A stretch of 64,000 bases of DNA, taken from contig NZ_CP058214.1 of assembly GCF_015482775.1 (NCBI RefSeq), positions 3,090,501-3,154,500 on the forward strand. Reading direction: 5' to 3'. Positions 53,378 through 62,906 of this stretch are shown here, one piece after another (position 1 is the stretch's first letter; each line of letters begins with the position of its first letter). The notes beneath the pieces were generated by a model. That model was not told where the DNA came from, did not search any database, and saw only the letters and a list, made by a program, of their open reading frames with translations. Source of the stretch: Kaustia mangrovi (GTDB taxonomy: Bacteria; Pseudomonadota; Alphaproteobacteria; Rhizobiales; Im1). Both the position numbers and the translations under genes were made by a program.

Positions 53378-54510
53378 AATCCCAGAGCGTTGGTGCAGAC
53401 CGCGAAGACGGCGTCGAGCACGATGATACCGACGATGCAGACCACCACCGCCGAGGTTGCCGCACGGCCGACCTCGGCAGCGCTACGCCCGGCGCGCAGT
53501 CCGATATGGCACCCCGTGATGCCGATGAGCGCGCCGAAGAACACGCTCTTGATGCCGCCGATCACGAACTGCTTGGGCGCGATCGCGAGCATGGTCTCGT
53601 CGAGATAGCCGAGCGCGGTGAGGTCGGAGGAGGCGACGGCGATGACCATGCCGCCCAGTATGCCCACAGCGCATCCGTAGATATAGAGGAGCGGCATCAT
53701 GAGGATAAGCGCGTTGACGCGCGGCACCACCAGATGCTCCACCGGCGACACGCCGAGCGTTTCCAGCGCGTCGATCTCCTCGTTGCCCTGCATGGTGGCG
53801 AGATTGGCCGCGAAGGCCGCGCCGGTGCGGCCCGCCATGACGATGGCGGTCATGATGGCGGCCATCTCGCGCGCCATGGCGATGCCCACCAGGTCGGCCA
53901 GATAGATCTGGGCGCCGAACTGCTCCAGCTGGATGAGGCCGACAAAGGCGAGAATGCCGCCGACGAGGAAGTTGACCACCGAGACGATGGTGAGCGCGGA
54001 GGCGCCGACCTCGTGGAGCGAGTTGACGAAATCGACGCCGCGGGCCTTGCCGGACGGCCTCAGGGCGGCAAGGGTGGCCAGCACCACCTCGCCCACCATG
54101 GCGACGACCTTGTAGGCGGCCGCCGCCTCGGCGAAGGCCCACAGTCCGGTGCGCGTGACGATGCCCTCGCGCCTGTGTCCGCTTCCCCCGGCCGCGGGGG
54201 TGCGATGGGAAACGTCGAGCATGCGCTGGACGCCGTCCGGCATGTTCTGGAGCTGCAGGGTGAGGCCCATGGCCTCGCATTCGACCTTGAGGCCGGACAG
54301 GAAGGCGGGAAGCACGCCGGTCCATGCCTTGACGTCGCCGCCCGTGACGGTCACGAGCGCGCCGGATCCCGCGCGCTTGAGAAGGCCGGTCATCGCCGTG
54401 CTCGAAGGCAATGCCGCGTCGTCGAGCCAGTCGCCCTTCAGGCGCAGGGTCGGTCCCTGCTGGCCCTGCTCAATATCGACATAGGCCTCTGTGGCGGCCT
54501 TGGCTCCCAT
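53374..54510 (-). CDS. MlaE-family lipid ABC permease with N-terminal STAS-like domain
   Basis: Protein of 378 residues. The N-terminal 100 residues resemble a STAS (MlaB-like) domain (PTLRLKGDWLDDAALPSST), fused to an MlaE permease domain with about six helices. Conserved MlaE segments are FVNSLHEVGASALTIVSVVN near 160, MAREMAAIMTAIVMAGRTGA near 212 and NEEIDALETLGVSPVEHLVV near 243. ATG 54510 has ggggac upstream; an in-frame TTG at 54534 is less likely. It is the first gene of the Mla operon. The fusion explains why no separate mlaB gene is present. Confidence 0.9.
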   Translation of the reverse strand: MGAKAATEAYVDIEQGQQGPTLRLKGDWLDDAALPSSTAMTGLLKRAGSGALVTVTGGDVKAWTGVLPAFLSGLKVECEAMGLTLQLQNMPDGVQRMLDVSHRTPAAGGSGHRREGIVTRTGLWAFAEAAAAYKVVAMVGEVVLATLAALRPSGKARGVDFVNSLHEVGASALTIVSVVNFLVGGILAFVGLIQLEQFGAQIYLADLVGIAMAREMAAIMTAIVMAGRTGAAFAANLATMQGNEEIDALETLGVSPVEHLVVPRVNALILMMPLLYIYGCAVGILGGMVIAVASSDLTALGYLDETMLAIAPKQFVIGGIKSVFFGALIGITGCHIGLRAGRSAAEVGRAATSAVVVCIVGIIVLDAVFAVCTNALGL

Positions 54511-54666
54511 CGGCGCGGTCCCCGATCCCGGCAATCAGCACTGTTCCGGGACGCCCTCCACACGCATTGCGAAAGGCCCCCCTGTCTTCTCTAATCAATA
54601 TCCCGCCCACGGCGCAACCGATTTAAGAATTGCAACCCCTGGTTGGTTTCGCTCTGGGTGGCGGGT

Positions 54667-55020
54667 TCAGTCGATAATGCCGTCGAGCCGGTAGAGGCCT
54701 TTCGGGTCCTCGATCTCGAGAATCCAGAGATCGCTGTCCCGGCTCGCCTGCCGGGCGAGATAGGCGTCCGCCTCCGCCTCCGTGACCGGCTCGCCGCCGA
54801 GTGCCTGCATCCAGCCGCGCTCGCCCTCCATGGTCACCATCGGCGTGTAGACGAGGCAGTCCTCGCGCCCGCGCCAGATCTTCACGAGGATCGATCCGGC
54901 GTCCGGGTCGCCGCGCTTCGACACGACGGCGGGGATGGCGGCGGTGCTGCACAAGCGGACCTGCGCCTGGACCCACAGGCTCGATCTCAGGCGCGGCGGC
55001 GGGCTGAAGTCATCGCTCAT
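54667..55020 (-). CDS. DUF1491 family protein
   Basis: Protein of 117 residues with the DUF1491 pattern: LRSSLWVQAQVRLCSTAAIP at the start, KRGDPDAGSILVKIWRG near 38 and CLVYTPMVTMEGERGWMQAL near 58. It is restricted to alphaproteobacteria and of unknown function. ATG 55020 gives the usual family length; an upstream in-frame start at 55056 would add 12 residues. It is divergent from polA. Confidence 0.85.
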   Translation of the reverse strand: MSDDFSPPPRLRSSLWVQAQVRLCSTAAIPAVVSKRGDPDAGSILVKIWRGREDCLVYTPMVTMEGERGWMQALGGEPVTEAEADAYLARQASRDSDLWILEIEDPKGLYRLDGIID

Positions 55021-55168
55021 GGAGCGACTTGTGGCCGATCCCGCGAACGGGATCAAGCGGCTCCGCGACCGGGGCCGGACTCGTGCATCTTCTCGCCGGG
55101 GTAAGCGGTGTGCTTTATCTCGAACTTGGACCTAGCCCCCGGGGCGGACGTGTGGCATCGTCCAGCCC

Positions 55169-58081
55169 ATGAACGACAAGGCATCCTCTGCGCCGCGTCC
55201 CCTGACGGCGGGCGACCGGCTCTATCTGATCGACGGCTCGGGATATATCTTCCGGGCCTATCACGCATTGCCGGCCCTGACCCGCAAGTCGGACGGCCTT
55301 CCCGTTGGCGCCGTTCACGGCTTCTGCGGCATGCTGATCAAGCTGCTGCGCGATGCCAGCAACGGCGAGAAACCGACCCATCTGGCGGTGATCTTCGACC
55401 ATTCGGCGGAGACCTTCCGCAATGCGATCTATCCCGAATACAAGGCGCAGAGGCCGGAGCCGCCGGAGGACCTCATTCCCCAGTTCGGCCTGATCCGCGA
55501 GGCGGTGCGCGCCTTCAACGTGGCCTGTGTCGACCAGGAGGGCTATGAGGCCGACGACCTGATCGCGACCTATGCGCGCCAGGCCCGCGAGGCCGGCGCG
55601 GAGGTTCATATCATCTCCTCCGACAAGGACCTCATGCAGCTCGTCCGCCCCGGCGTGACCATGCTCGACACCATGAAGGACAAGACGATCGGCGAGGCGG
55701 AGGTCCTTGAGAAATTCGGCGTGCCGCCGGAGAAGGTCATCGACGTCCAGGCGCTGGCAGGCGATTCGGTCGACAATGTGCCGGGCATTCCCGGCATCGG
55801 CGTGAAGACCGGCGCGCAGCTCATCACCGAATATGGCGATCTGGAGACCCTGCTGTCCCGCGCCGGCGAGATCAAGCAAACCAAGCGGCGCGAGAAGCTG
55901 ATCGAGTTCGCCGACCAGGCGCGCATCTCGCGCGAGCTCGTGACCCTCAAGGACGACGTGCCGGTCGAGGAGCCGGTGGAGGACTTCGCCGTGCGCGAGC
56001 CCGATCCCGGCGCGGTCGTCGGCTTCCTGAAGGCGATGGAGTTCACGACGCTGACGCGCCGTGTCGCCTCCGATCTGGAGGCCGATGCGGAGGCCATCGA
56101 ACCGGTCCCCGTCGCGGTGGAGGGCTGGGAGGCGCCTGCCGCGGACGGTGGCGGGGCGGCGGCCGCGGCCGCCGGCGACGGCGCGGCGACGCCCGGAATG
56201 CGTGCGGCCGCCGCGGCGGACGCTGTCAGGGCGGTGGCCATCGACCCGTCGGCCTACGAGACCGTCACCACGCTCGACCGGCTCGATGCCTGGATCGCGC
56301 AGGCGCGGGAACACGGCGTCGTCGCGGTCGATACCGAGACGACCTCGCTTCTGGCGATGAGCGCCGATCTGGTCGGCATATCGCTCGCGCTCGAGCCGGG
56401 CCGGGCCTGCTATATCCCGGTCGGCCACCGTGCCTCGGACGGCTTCGACTTCGACGGCGACGGCATTGCCCAGCTCGACCGGGCGGAGGTCGTCGAGCGC
56501 CTCAAGCCCATGATGGAGGACCCGTCCGTTCTCAAGGTCGGCCAGAACTTCAAGTATGACTGGCTGATCTTCATCCGGCAGGGCATATGCCCCGCACCCG
56601 TCGACGACACCATGCTCATCTCCTACGCGCTCGATTCGGGCCGGGGCGGACACGGCATGGACGAGCTCTCCGAGCGCCATCTCGGCCACAAGCCGATCCC
56701 CTTCAAGGAGATCGCGGGCTCGGGGCGCCAGCAGGTGACCTTCGATCTCGTGCCTGTCGACAAGGCGACCGCCTATGCCGCGGAGGACGCGGACGTCACG
56801 CTCAGGCTCTGGCTCGCGCTCAAGCCGCGGCTGGCCGCGGAGGGCAAGACCGCGGTCTACGAGACACTTGAGCGGCCCATGGTGGCCGTGCTCGGCGAGA
56901 TGGAGCGTGCCGGCGTCCAGGTCGACCGCAATGTGCTCTCGCGCCTGTCGCACGACTTCGCGCAGGGCATGGCGCGACTCGAGGCGGAGATCCACGAGCT
57001 CGCCGGCGAGAGCTTCAATGTCGGTTCGCCCAAGCAGCTCGGCGAGATCCTGTTCGGCAAGATGGGGCTGGAGGGCGGCCGGAAGACCAAGACGGGCGCC
57101 TGGGGCACCGGCGCCGATGTCCTGGAGACGCTCGCGGCGCAGGGCCACGATTTGCCCCTGAAGGTGCTCGAATGGCGCCAGCTCTCCAAGCTCAAGAGCA
57201 CCTATACGGACGCGCTCCCCGGCTATATCGACGGGGAGGAGCGGGTGCACACCTCCTATTCGCTGGCGGCCACCAGCACGGGCCGGCTGTCCTCGTCGGA
57301 ACCCAATCTGCAGAACATTCCGGTGCGCACCGAGGCCGGCCGCAAGATCCGCACCGCCTTCGTCGCGCCCAGGGGCGCCAAGCTCGTCAGCGCCGACTAC
57401 AGCCAGATCGAGTTGCGCGTGCTCGCCCACATGGCCGATATCCCCGAGCTCAAGCAGGCCTTCGCCGACGGGCTCGACATCCACGCCATGACGGCATCGG
57501 AGATCTTCTCCGTGCCCATCGAGGGCATGGACCCGATGGTGCGCCGGCGCGCCAAGGCGATCAATTTCGGCATCATCTATGGCATCTCCGCCTTCGGGCT
57601 CGCCAATCAGCTCTCCATCCCGCGCGAGGAGGCTGCGGATTACATCAAGCGCTATTTCGAGCGCTTTCCCGGCATCCGCGACTATATGGAAGGCACGAAG
57701 GCCTTCTGCCGCGAGCACGGCTATGTGGAGACGCTGTTCGGCCGGCGCTGCCACTTCCCGAACATCAACGTCAAGCACCCGTCGGAACGCGCCTTCAACG
57801 AGCGCGCCGCGATCAACGCGCCGATCCAGGGCACGGCCGCCGATATCATCCGCCGCGCCATGATCCGCATGGCCGATGCGCTGGAGGAGGCGAAGCTGAA
57901 GGCGCGCATGCTGCTTCAGGTGCATGACGAGCTCATCTTCGAGGCGGTGGACGAGGAGGTGGACCGCACCATCGAGACCGCCGTCACGATCATGGAGCGT
58001 GCCGCCGAGCCCGCCATGACGCTGAAGGTCCCCCTGAAGGTCGACGCCCGCGCGGCGGAGAACTGGGAAGAGGCGCACTAG
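55169..58081 (+). CDS. polA: DNA polymerase I
   Basis: Repair and Okazaki-fragment polymerase of 970 residues with all three domains. The 5' nuclease (about 1-290) includes GDRLYLIDGSGYIFRAYHAL and the Asp-rich GYEADDLIATYARQA. The 3'-5' proofreading domain (about 360-560) is intact, with VVAVDTETTSL near 385 and YAAEDADVTLRLW. The polymerase shows motif A SADYSQIELRVLAHMADIPE near 743, motif B RRRAKAINFGIIYGISAFGL near 792 and motif C QVHDELIFEAV near 919. An Ala/Gly-rich linker lies at about 322-350. The start at 55169 fits the family. Confidence 0.97.
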   Translation: MNDKASSAPRPLTAGDRLYLIDGSGYIFRAYHALPALTRKSDGLPVGAVHGFCGMLIKLLRDASNGEKPTHLAVIFDHSAETFRNAIYPEYKAQRPEPPEDLIPQFGLIREAVRAFNVACVDQEGYEADDLIATYARQAREAGAEVHIISSDKDLMQLVRPGVTMLDTMKDKTIGEAEVLEKFGVPPEKVIDVQALAGDSVDNVPGIPGIGVKTGAQLITEYGDLETLLSRAGEIKQTKRREKLIEFADQARISRELVTLKDDVPVEEPVEDFAVREPDPGAVVGFLKAMEFTTLTRRVASDLEADAEAIEPVPVAVEGWEAPAADGGGAAAAAAGDGAATPGMRAAAAADAVRAVAIDPSAYETVTTLDRLDAWIAQAREHGVVAVDTETTSLLAMSADLVGISLALEPGRACYIPVGHRASDGFDFDGDGIAQLDRAEVVERLKPMMEDPSVLKVGQNFKYDWLIFIRQGICPAPVDDTMLISYALDSGRGGHGMDELSERHLGHKPIPFKEIAGSGRQQVTFDLVPVDKATAYAAEDADVTLRLWLALKPRLAAEGKTAVYETLERPMVAVLGEMERAGVQVDRNVLSRLSHDFAQGMARLEAEIHELAGESFNVGSPKQLGEILFGKMGLEGGRKTKTGAWGTGADVLETLAAQGHDLPLKVLEWRQLSKLKSTYTDALPGYIDGEERVHTSYSLAATSTGRLSSSEPNLQNIPVRTEAGRKIRTAFVAPRGAKLVSADYSQIELRVLAHMADIPELKQAFADGLDIHAMTASEIFSVPIEGMDPMVRRRAKAINFGIIYGISAFGLANQLSIPREEAADYIKRYFERFPGIRDYMEGTKAFCREHGYVETLFGRRCHFPNINVKHPSERAFNERAAINAPIQGTAADIIRRAMIRMADALEEAKLKARMLLQVHDELIFEAVDEEVDRTIETAVTIMERAAEPAMTLKVPLKVDARAAENWEEAH

Positions 58082-58126
58082 TTAAGGTCGTTCGATCTGA
58101 GACATTTCCGCTTTTAGGGCAAGCAC

Positions 58127-58711
58127 ATGAACGCAAAGACGGACACCGCCGCGCGCGAACGGCTGAAGGCGATCATCCGGGAGAAGTCCTTCAGGGACGG
58201 GGTGGACATCACCCTGGCCTCGGGGCGCAAGAGCGACTTCTACTTCAACATGAAACCGACCATGCTCGACCCGGAGGGTGCCGCGCTGCTCGCCGAGCTG
58301 GTGCTCGACGCGCTCGGACCCGACCGGCCGGACTATGTGGGCGGGCTGGAGATGGGGGCGGTGCCCATCGTCTCCTGGACGACGGCGGCGAGCCATCGCC
58401 GCGGCGTGCCGGTCGCCGCCTTCTTCGTGCGCAAGAAGGCGAAGGAGCATGGCGCACGCCTGCTCATCGAGGGGCTCGGCCCCGACGAGACAATCGAGGG
58501 GTGCCGCGTCGTCGTGGTGGAGGACGTGACGACGACGGGCGAGTCCGCGCTCAAGGCGGTGGACGCGGTGCGTGCCGCCGGCGGCGAGGTGGTGCGCGTG
58601 CTCACCCTTGTCGACCGTCAGGAGGGCGCCGACGAGACCATGGCCAAGGCCGGGATGCCCTTCAGCGCGCTGTTCACGGCCGCGGAGTTCCGAACCGCGT
58701 CAGGAAGCTGA
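58127..58711 (+). CDS. pyrE: orotate phosphoribosyltransferase
   Basis: Enzyme of 194 residues for pyrimidine synthesis: orotate plus PRPP to OMP. Motifs are the substrate loop [20 protein letters not shown] near 20-39, [12 protein letters not shown] near 72 and the PRPP-binding loop [18 protein letters not shown] near 127. The length is slightly below the E. coli enzyme. ATG 58127 has agggca upstream. It lies 45 bases after polA on the same strand. Its last 38 bases overlap the end of the convergent amidohydrolase gene. Confidence 0.92.
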   Translation: MNAKTDTAARERLKAIIREKSFRDGVDITLASGRKSDFYFNMKPTMLDPEGAALLAELVLDALGPDRPDYVGGLEMGAVPIVSWTTAASHRRGVPVAAFFVRKKAKEHGARLLIEGLGPDETIEGCRVVVVEDVTTTGESALKAVDAVRAAGGEVVRVLTLVDRQEGADETMAKAGMPFSALFTAAEFRTASGS

Positions 58712-59921
58712 GCAGTACGCGGGCGCCGGCATCGGCGTCCTCCTCGGCGATGTGCTCGTCGGGGTGGTGGCTCAGCCCGTCGCGGCAGCGCACGAACAGC
58801 ATGCCGATATCGGTGAGCGCGCTCATGGCGAGGCCGTCATGGCCGGCGCCGGAGAACAGTTCCCGCGGCCGGTAACCGTCCGCCTCGACCGCCTCCTTCA
58901 GCGCGGCGACGATGCGGGGCGAGCAGGCCGCGCCATCCTCCTCGTAGCCGAGCGTGTGCTCGAAGCCGAGGCCGCGGGCGCGCGCGATCTCCTCGCAGCT
59001 CTCCAGCACGGTCCGGCGCGCGGTCTCGCGGATGCCGCGCTCCGGCGAGCGCAGCTCCACGCCGAGCTCGCAGCGTGCCGGGATCACGTTGATGACGTTG
59101 GGCTCCATGAGGATGGAGCCGACCGTGCCGACGAGATCGTCCGTCTCGCGGGCGATGCGCTCCACCGCCGCAATGGCTTGCGCCGCTCCGGCGAGCGCGT
59201 CGCGCCGCGTCTCCATCGGCGTCGTGCCGGCGTGCGAGGCCTTGCCGGTGAACGCCACGGTGTGCCGCTCGATGCCGGTGATGGCGGTGACGACGCCGAC
59301 GGGAAGGTCCTCCGCCTCCAGCACCGGGCCCTGCTCGATATGGACCTCCACATAGCCCAGCGTCTTCTCGGGATCGCGCTTCAGGGCGGGGATGCCCGCC
59401 GGATCGAGGCCGAAATCGGCGAAGGCCTGGCCCAGCGTGACGCCGGCGCGGTCGGCAAGGTCCAGCGTTGCGGGATCGAACAGGCCGGAGAGCGCGCGGC
59501 TGCCGATCAGCGTCGTTGGAAAGCGCGCGCCCTCCTCGTCGCCGAAGGCCACGATCTCTAGCGCGTAGGGCAGGGCCGTGCCGCTGCGCCGGATCTCCTG
59601 CGCGCAGACGATGGGCATGACGACGCCCAGCATGCCATCGTATTTTCCGCCCTCGCGCACCGTGTCCACATGGGAGCCGACGATCAGCGTCGGCGCGTCC
59701 GGGGCCGGGCCCTCCAGGCGTCCGACGACCGTGCCGGCGGCATCCATGTGGACGGCGAGCCCCGCCTCCTCCATCCATCGCCGCACCAGATCGGCGACCT
59801 GGCGGTGTTCCGGCGTGAGGAAGAAACGCGTGACGCCCGGGCCGGGTTCGGAAAACCGCGCGGCCTCGTCGAGCCGCGCCATGATGTCCTGTCCAAGCGT
59901 GGTCAAGGCAATATCTCCCAT
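58674..59921 (-). CDS. M20-type N-carbamoyl-amino-acid / allantoate amidohydrolase
   Basis: Zinc hydrolase of 415 residues of the hydantoinase/carbamoylase family. Metal-binding motifs are [20 protein letters not shown] near 79-98, [20 protein letters not shown] near 124 and [18 protein letters not shown] near 189. The lid domain has [20 protein letters not shown] near 222, and the last ligand is in [20 protein letters not shown] near 378. Possible substrates are N-carbamoyl amino acids, allantoate or beta-ureidopropionate. It is followed on the same strand by nothing related; it ends inside pyrE. Four bases separate it from the GFA gene upstream, so the two are co-transcribed. Confidence 0.88.
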   Translation of the reverse strand: MGDIALTTLGQDIMARLDEAARFSEPGPGVTRFFLTPEHRQVADLVRRWMEEAGLAVHMDAAGTVVGRLEGPAPDAPTLIVGSHVDTVREGGKYDGMLGVVMPIVCAQEIRRSGTALPYALEIVAFGDEEGARFPTTLIGSRALSGLFDPATLDLADRAGVTLGQAFADFGLDPAGIPALKRDPEKTLGYVEVHIEQGPVLEAEDLPVGVVTAITGIERHTVAFTGKASHAGTTPMETRRDALAGAAQAIAAVERIARETDDLVGTVGSILMEPNVINVIPARCELGVELRSPERGIRETARRTVLESCEEIARARGLGFEHTLGYEEDGAACSPRIVAALKEAVEADGYRPRELFSGAGHDGLAMSALTDIGMLFVRCRDGLSHHPDEHIAEEDADAGARVLLSFLTRFGTPRP

Positions 59922-59925
59922 GGGT

Positions 59926-60285
59926 TCACTTGCTGCGCCCGTCGATCGGCGTCAGCGTCAGGCTCTCCAGGTCGATGCCATCGAGGCAGCGCACATTGAC
60001 GGCGACGGTCGGCGTGCCGTCCGGCATGGTGCCGCGCGCGAAGGACTCCACGCCGCAGGTCCGGCAGAACAGGTGATGGATGACCTTCTTGTTGAACTGG
60101 TAGTCCTGGAGCGCGTCCTCGCCCTGGGTCAGCGCGAACCGCGTCTCGGGCGCGAAGTTCCAGAGCACGCCGCGCATTGCGCAGTGCGAACAGTTGCAGT
60201 TCATGACGGTGCCGAGATCGGTCGTGATCTCGAAGCGCACGGCCCCGCAATGGCATCCGCCCTTGAAGGTGGTTTCTTCCGGCAT
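59926..60285 (-). CDS. GFA (CENP-V) family zinc-binding protein
   Basis: Protein of 119 residues with the GFA fold. Zinc ligands are visible in GGCHCGAVRFE near 9-19, MNCNCSHCAMRG near 28-39 and HLFCRTCGVESFARG near 71-85. Relatives include the glutathione-dependent formaldehyde-activating enzyme; most members have no proven activity. The start at 60285 is marked by gggaagg. It lies directly upstream of the amidohydrolase gene and probably belongs to its operon. Confidence 0.88.
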   Translation of the reverse strand: MPEETTFKGGCHCGAVRFEITTDLGTVMNCNCSHCAMRGVLWNFAPETRFALTQGEDALQDYQFNKKVIHHLFCRTCGVESFARGTMPDGTPTVAVNVRCLDGIDLESLTLTPIDGRSK

Positions 60286-60392
60286 GATCGTTTCCTTCCC
60301 TTCTGACCGGTTTGTCGGGCGGGAGCCCGGCGGGCTCCGCACGCCGCCCATGAACGCCGGGCTTGCCGGCCGCGTCAATGACGGACCCGGTC

Positions 60393-61051
60393 TCAGTGCC
60401 GGTGCGGCGCCTCCAATGTGGGCAGCCTGTCGAGGAACGCCCGGAACCCGGGCTCCGCCCAGTGCCGGGCGATCTCGCGCAGGGCCCGGATCGGGCGGTC
60501 GTCGTAGTCGGCGCGGATATCGACCGGCGGACGGTCCCGCGACACGATGCGCAAGGCCGCGGAGCGGATGCCGCGCGCGTCGCCGCCTTCCGCCTCGCCG
60601 GCCTCGAGCGCTGCGAGGAGCCGCTCCTCCAGCGGCGCGCCGGCGCGGTCCGCGAAGGCGTCCCGCATGGCACCGGCGACACGGTCGGAGGCGACCCAGT
60701 TCGCCGCGACGGCAAGGCTCGGCGCGCACAGATGGGCCATGGGCTCCACATTGGCCGCGCCCGTCCAGCCGGCGGCGGCGCCGGTACGGTCCATGACGAT
60801 GACCTGGCGATGGTCGCGCCCCGCATCGGCTTCGGTCAGCGTGCGCAGCGCCGTTTCGGCATCCTGCCCGTCCTCCATCAGGCGAAGCCCGCGGGGCCAT
60901 AGAGCGTGTTGGTGCTGAACCCCTGCGTGGCGATGGCGCCGATGCCGGCGGCCATGTGCAGGACGAAGCCCCCGGCAGACGGCGTGCCGGTCGCCACCGC
61001 GCCGCCGATCGCGCCCGTTCCGGGGTCCCTGGCCAGTATGGAATAGGTCAT
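60393..61051 (-). pseudogene. DUF1028 family gene interrupted by a frameshift
   Basis: Two adjacent frames together make a full DUF1028 protein. The first (61051-60878) encodes 57 residues, MTYSILARDPGTGAIGGAVA through TNTLYGPAG, then reads FA-stop. The second (60878-60393) begins MEDGQDAETALRTLTEADAG and runs to the end. In the family 'GPAGLRLMEDG' is continuous; restoring one G in the G run at about 60890-60893 makes the frames join with exactly that sequence. The stop and restart share TGATG, so reinitiation is formally possible. DUF1028 proteins are Ntn-hydrolase-like. It may be a true pseudogene or a sequencing error. It lies upstream of the GFA and amidohydrolase genes. Confidence 0.8.
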
Positions 61052-61092
61052 CTGCGTTGCTGCCGGGCGGTTTCCGAAATCCCTAATGAGTC

Positions 61093-61130
61093 GGATAAAT
61101 ATTGATCGAGGGGATTTTATCTGGATAAAT
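61093..61130 (+). promoter_or_regulatory. promoter of the second oligopeptide importer operon
   Basis: A -35-like TTGATC (61102-61107) and a -10-like ATAAAT (61125-61130) are 17 bases apart in an AT-rich stretch. The octamer ggataaat occurs twice (61093-61100 and 61123-61130), spaced by 30 bases, about three helical turns. It may be a regulator site overlapping the -10 box. The binding-protein gene starts 98 bases downstream. Confidence 0.5.
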
Positions 61131-61227
61131 TAAACGTGCAAGCTGTGCAGGCCGGAGATTGCCCCTGTCCCGCAGGACGGGCCGCGGCACTCCGGATCGG
61201 AGGCTTTGAAGGGAAGGGAGAGGCCGA

Positions 61228-62796
61228 ATGACACGCTTTCTCAGCGGGCTCGCCGCCGCCATCGTCATGGGGCTCGCGATGCTCAACGCCGCACCCGCCA
61301 CCGCGCAGACGCCGCCGGGCGTCCTGATCGTCGGCCAGATCGCGGAGCCGAAATCGCTCGATCCGCAGGCGGTGACGGCGGTCAACGACTTCCGCATTCT
61401 CATGAACATCTATGACGGGCTGGTGCGCTACAAGGACGGCACGCTGGAGGTCGAGCCCGCACTGGCGAAGAGCTGGACCATCAGCGAGGACGGCACGGTC
61501 TACACCTTCAAGCTGCGCGAGGGCGTGACCTTCCACGACGGTTCGCCGTTCAACGCGGAGGCCGTGGTGTTCGACTTCCAGCGCATGCTCGACGAGAACC
61601 ATCCCTATCACGATACCGGGCCGTTCCCGCTCGCCTTCTTCTTCTCCGCGGTGAAGGAGGTGAAGGCGCTCGACGACATGACGGTGGAGTTCACGCTGAA
61701 CGAGCCCTATGCGCCCTTCCTGTCGAACCTCGCCTATCCGACCGGCCTCATCGCCTCGCCGGCGGCCATCAAGGAACACGGCAAGGATTTCGGCCGGAAC
61801 CCGTCGGGCACCGGACCGTTCAGGTTCGTGGAATGGGACAGCAACACCAAGGTAGTCGTGGAGCGCAACGAGGATTACTGGGACGGCGCGCCGTCGCTTC
61901 AGGCCGTCGTCTTCCGCCCGATCACCGACGCCAATACCCGCGTGGCGGAGATGCTCTCAGGCGGCATCGACCTCATGGTCGAGGTGCCGCCGGACAGCCT
62001 CGCCCAGTTCGGCGACGCGGCCTACAAGATCTACGAGCAGGCCGGTCCCCATCTCTGGTTCCTGATCCTCAACGCCAAGGAGGGGCCGTTCGCCGACAAG
62101 CGCGCGCGACAGGCGGTGAACTACGCGATCGACAAGAAGGCGCTCGTCGACAACATCCTGCAGGGCACCGCCGTGGTCGCCGCCGGCCCCACGCCGCCGG
62201 CCTTCGCCTGGGCCTATAATGAGAGCCTCCAGCCCTATCCCCACGATCCGGAGAAGGCAAGGGCGCTGCTCAAGGAGGCGGGTGTCGCGGAGGGCACGGA
62301 GGTCACCTTCTACGTCACGGAAGGCGGCTCCGGCATGCTCGATCCCGTGCCCATGGGGGCTGCCATCCAGGCCGACCTCGCCGAGGTGGGGCTCGACGCC
62401 AAGATCGAGACCTATGAGTGGAACACCTTCCTCGGCAAGGTGAACCCCGGTCTCGAGGGCAAGGCCGATATGGCCGAGATGGCGTGGATGACCAACGACC
62501 CCGACACGCTGCCCTATTTGGCGCTCAGGACCGACGCCATGCCGGACAAGGGCGGGTTCAATTCGGGCTACTATTCCAACCCGGAGGTCGACGCGCTTCT
62601 GGAGAAGGCGCGCCGATCCACCGACCAGGACGAGCGTGCGCGGCTCTACAAGGAGATGCAGGAGATCGTCCGCGAGGACGCCCCCTGGGCCTTCATCGCC
62701 AACTGGAAGCAGAACGCGGTCAGCAAGGCCGGGATCGAGGGCTTCGGCCTCCAGCCCTCCTTCTTCCTCCTGCTGCACGATGTGGTGAAGGACTAG
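61228..62796 (+). CDS. oligopeptide-type ABC transporter substrate-binding protein
   Basis: SBP_bac_5 family protein of 522 residues with a signal peptide (AAAIVMGLAMLNAAPATAQ). Motifs are IAEPKSLDPQAVTAVNDFRI near 39, SEDGTVYTFKLREGVTFHDG near 87 and NPSGTGPFRFVEWDSN near 191, and the C-terminal YYSNPEVDALLEKARRSTD near 449. It is related to glutathione- and dipeptide-binding proteins (GsiB/DppA). ATG 61228 follows gggagagg. It is the first gene of an operon with permeases at 62907 and 63851. The neighbouring amidohydrolase and DUF1028 remnants suggest a peptide- or amide-like substrate. Confidence 0.93.
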   Translation: MTRFLSGLAAAIVMGLAMLNAAPATAQTPPGVLIVGQIAEPKSLDPQAVTAVNDFRILMNIYDGLVRYKDGTLEVEPALAKSWTISEDGTVYTFKLREGVTFHDGSPFNAEAVVFDFQRMLDENHPYHDTGPFPLAFFFSAVKEVKALDDMTVEFTLNEPYAPFLSNLAYPTGLIASPAAIKEHGKDFGRNPSGTGPFRFVEWDSNTKVVVERNEDYWDGAPSLQAVVFRPITDANTRVAEMLSGGIDLMVEVPPDSLAQFGDAAYKIYEQAGPHLWFLILNAKEGPFADKRARQAVNYAIDKKALVDNILQGTAVVAAGPTPPAFAWAYNESLQPYPHDPEKARALLKEAGVAEGTEVTFYVTEGGSGMLDPVPMGAAIQADLAEVGLDAKIETYEWNTFLGKVNPGLEGKADMAEMAWMTNDPDTLPYLALRTDAMPDKGGFNSGYYSNPEVDALLEKARRSTDQDERARLYKEMQEIVREDAPWAFIANWKQNAVSKAGIEGFGLQPSFFLLLHDVVKD

Positions 62797-62823
62797 GGGT
62801 GTGGGATGTGCGTCCCGTTCACA

Positions 62824-62873
62824 CCCCTCGCCCTCCCGTCGCGTGAGCGATAGGAGGGCGAGGGGGGCTTTTC
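62824..62873 (+). terminator. hairpin between binding-protein and permease genes
   Basis: A perfect 13-bp stem (cccctcgccctcc, 62824-62836, and ggagggcgagggg, 62853-62865) with a 16-base loop is followed by ggcttttccc. It resembles the first part of the dispersed element at 29645 and 38775. Partial termination or protection of the upstream message would give excess binding protein over permease. Confidence 0.65.
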
Positions 62874-62906
62874 CCTGAAGCTCGCGGCCAAAGCAGGGCA
62901 GGCACC

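Noticed and set aside
55115-58078. Minus-strand open frame of 987 codons opposite polA
   Set aside because: It shows only Arg/Leu/His/Asp-rich low-information sequence; the plus strand encodes complete DNA polymerase I.
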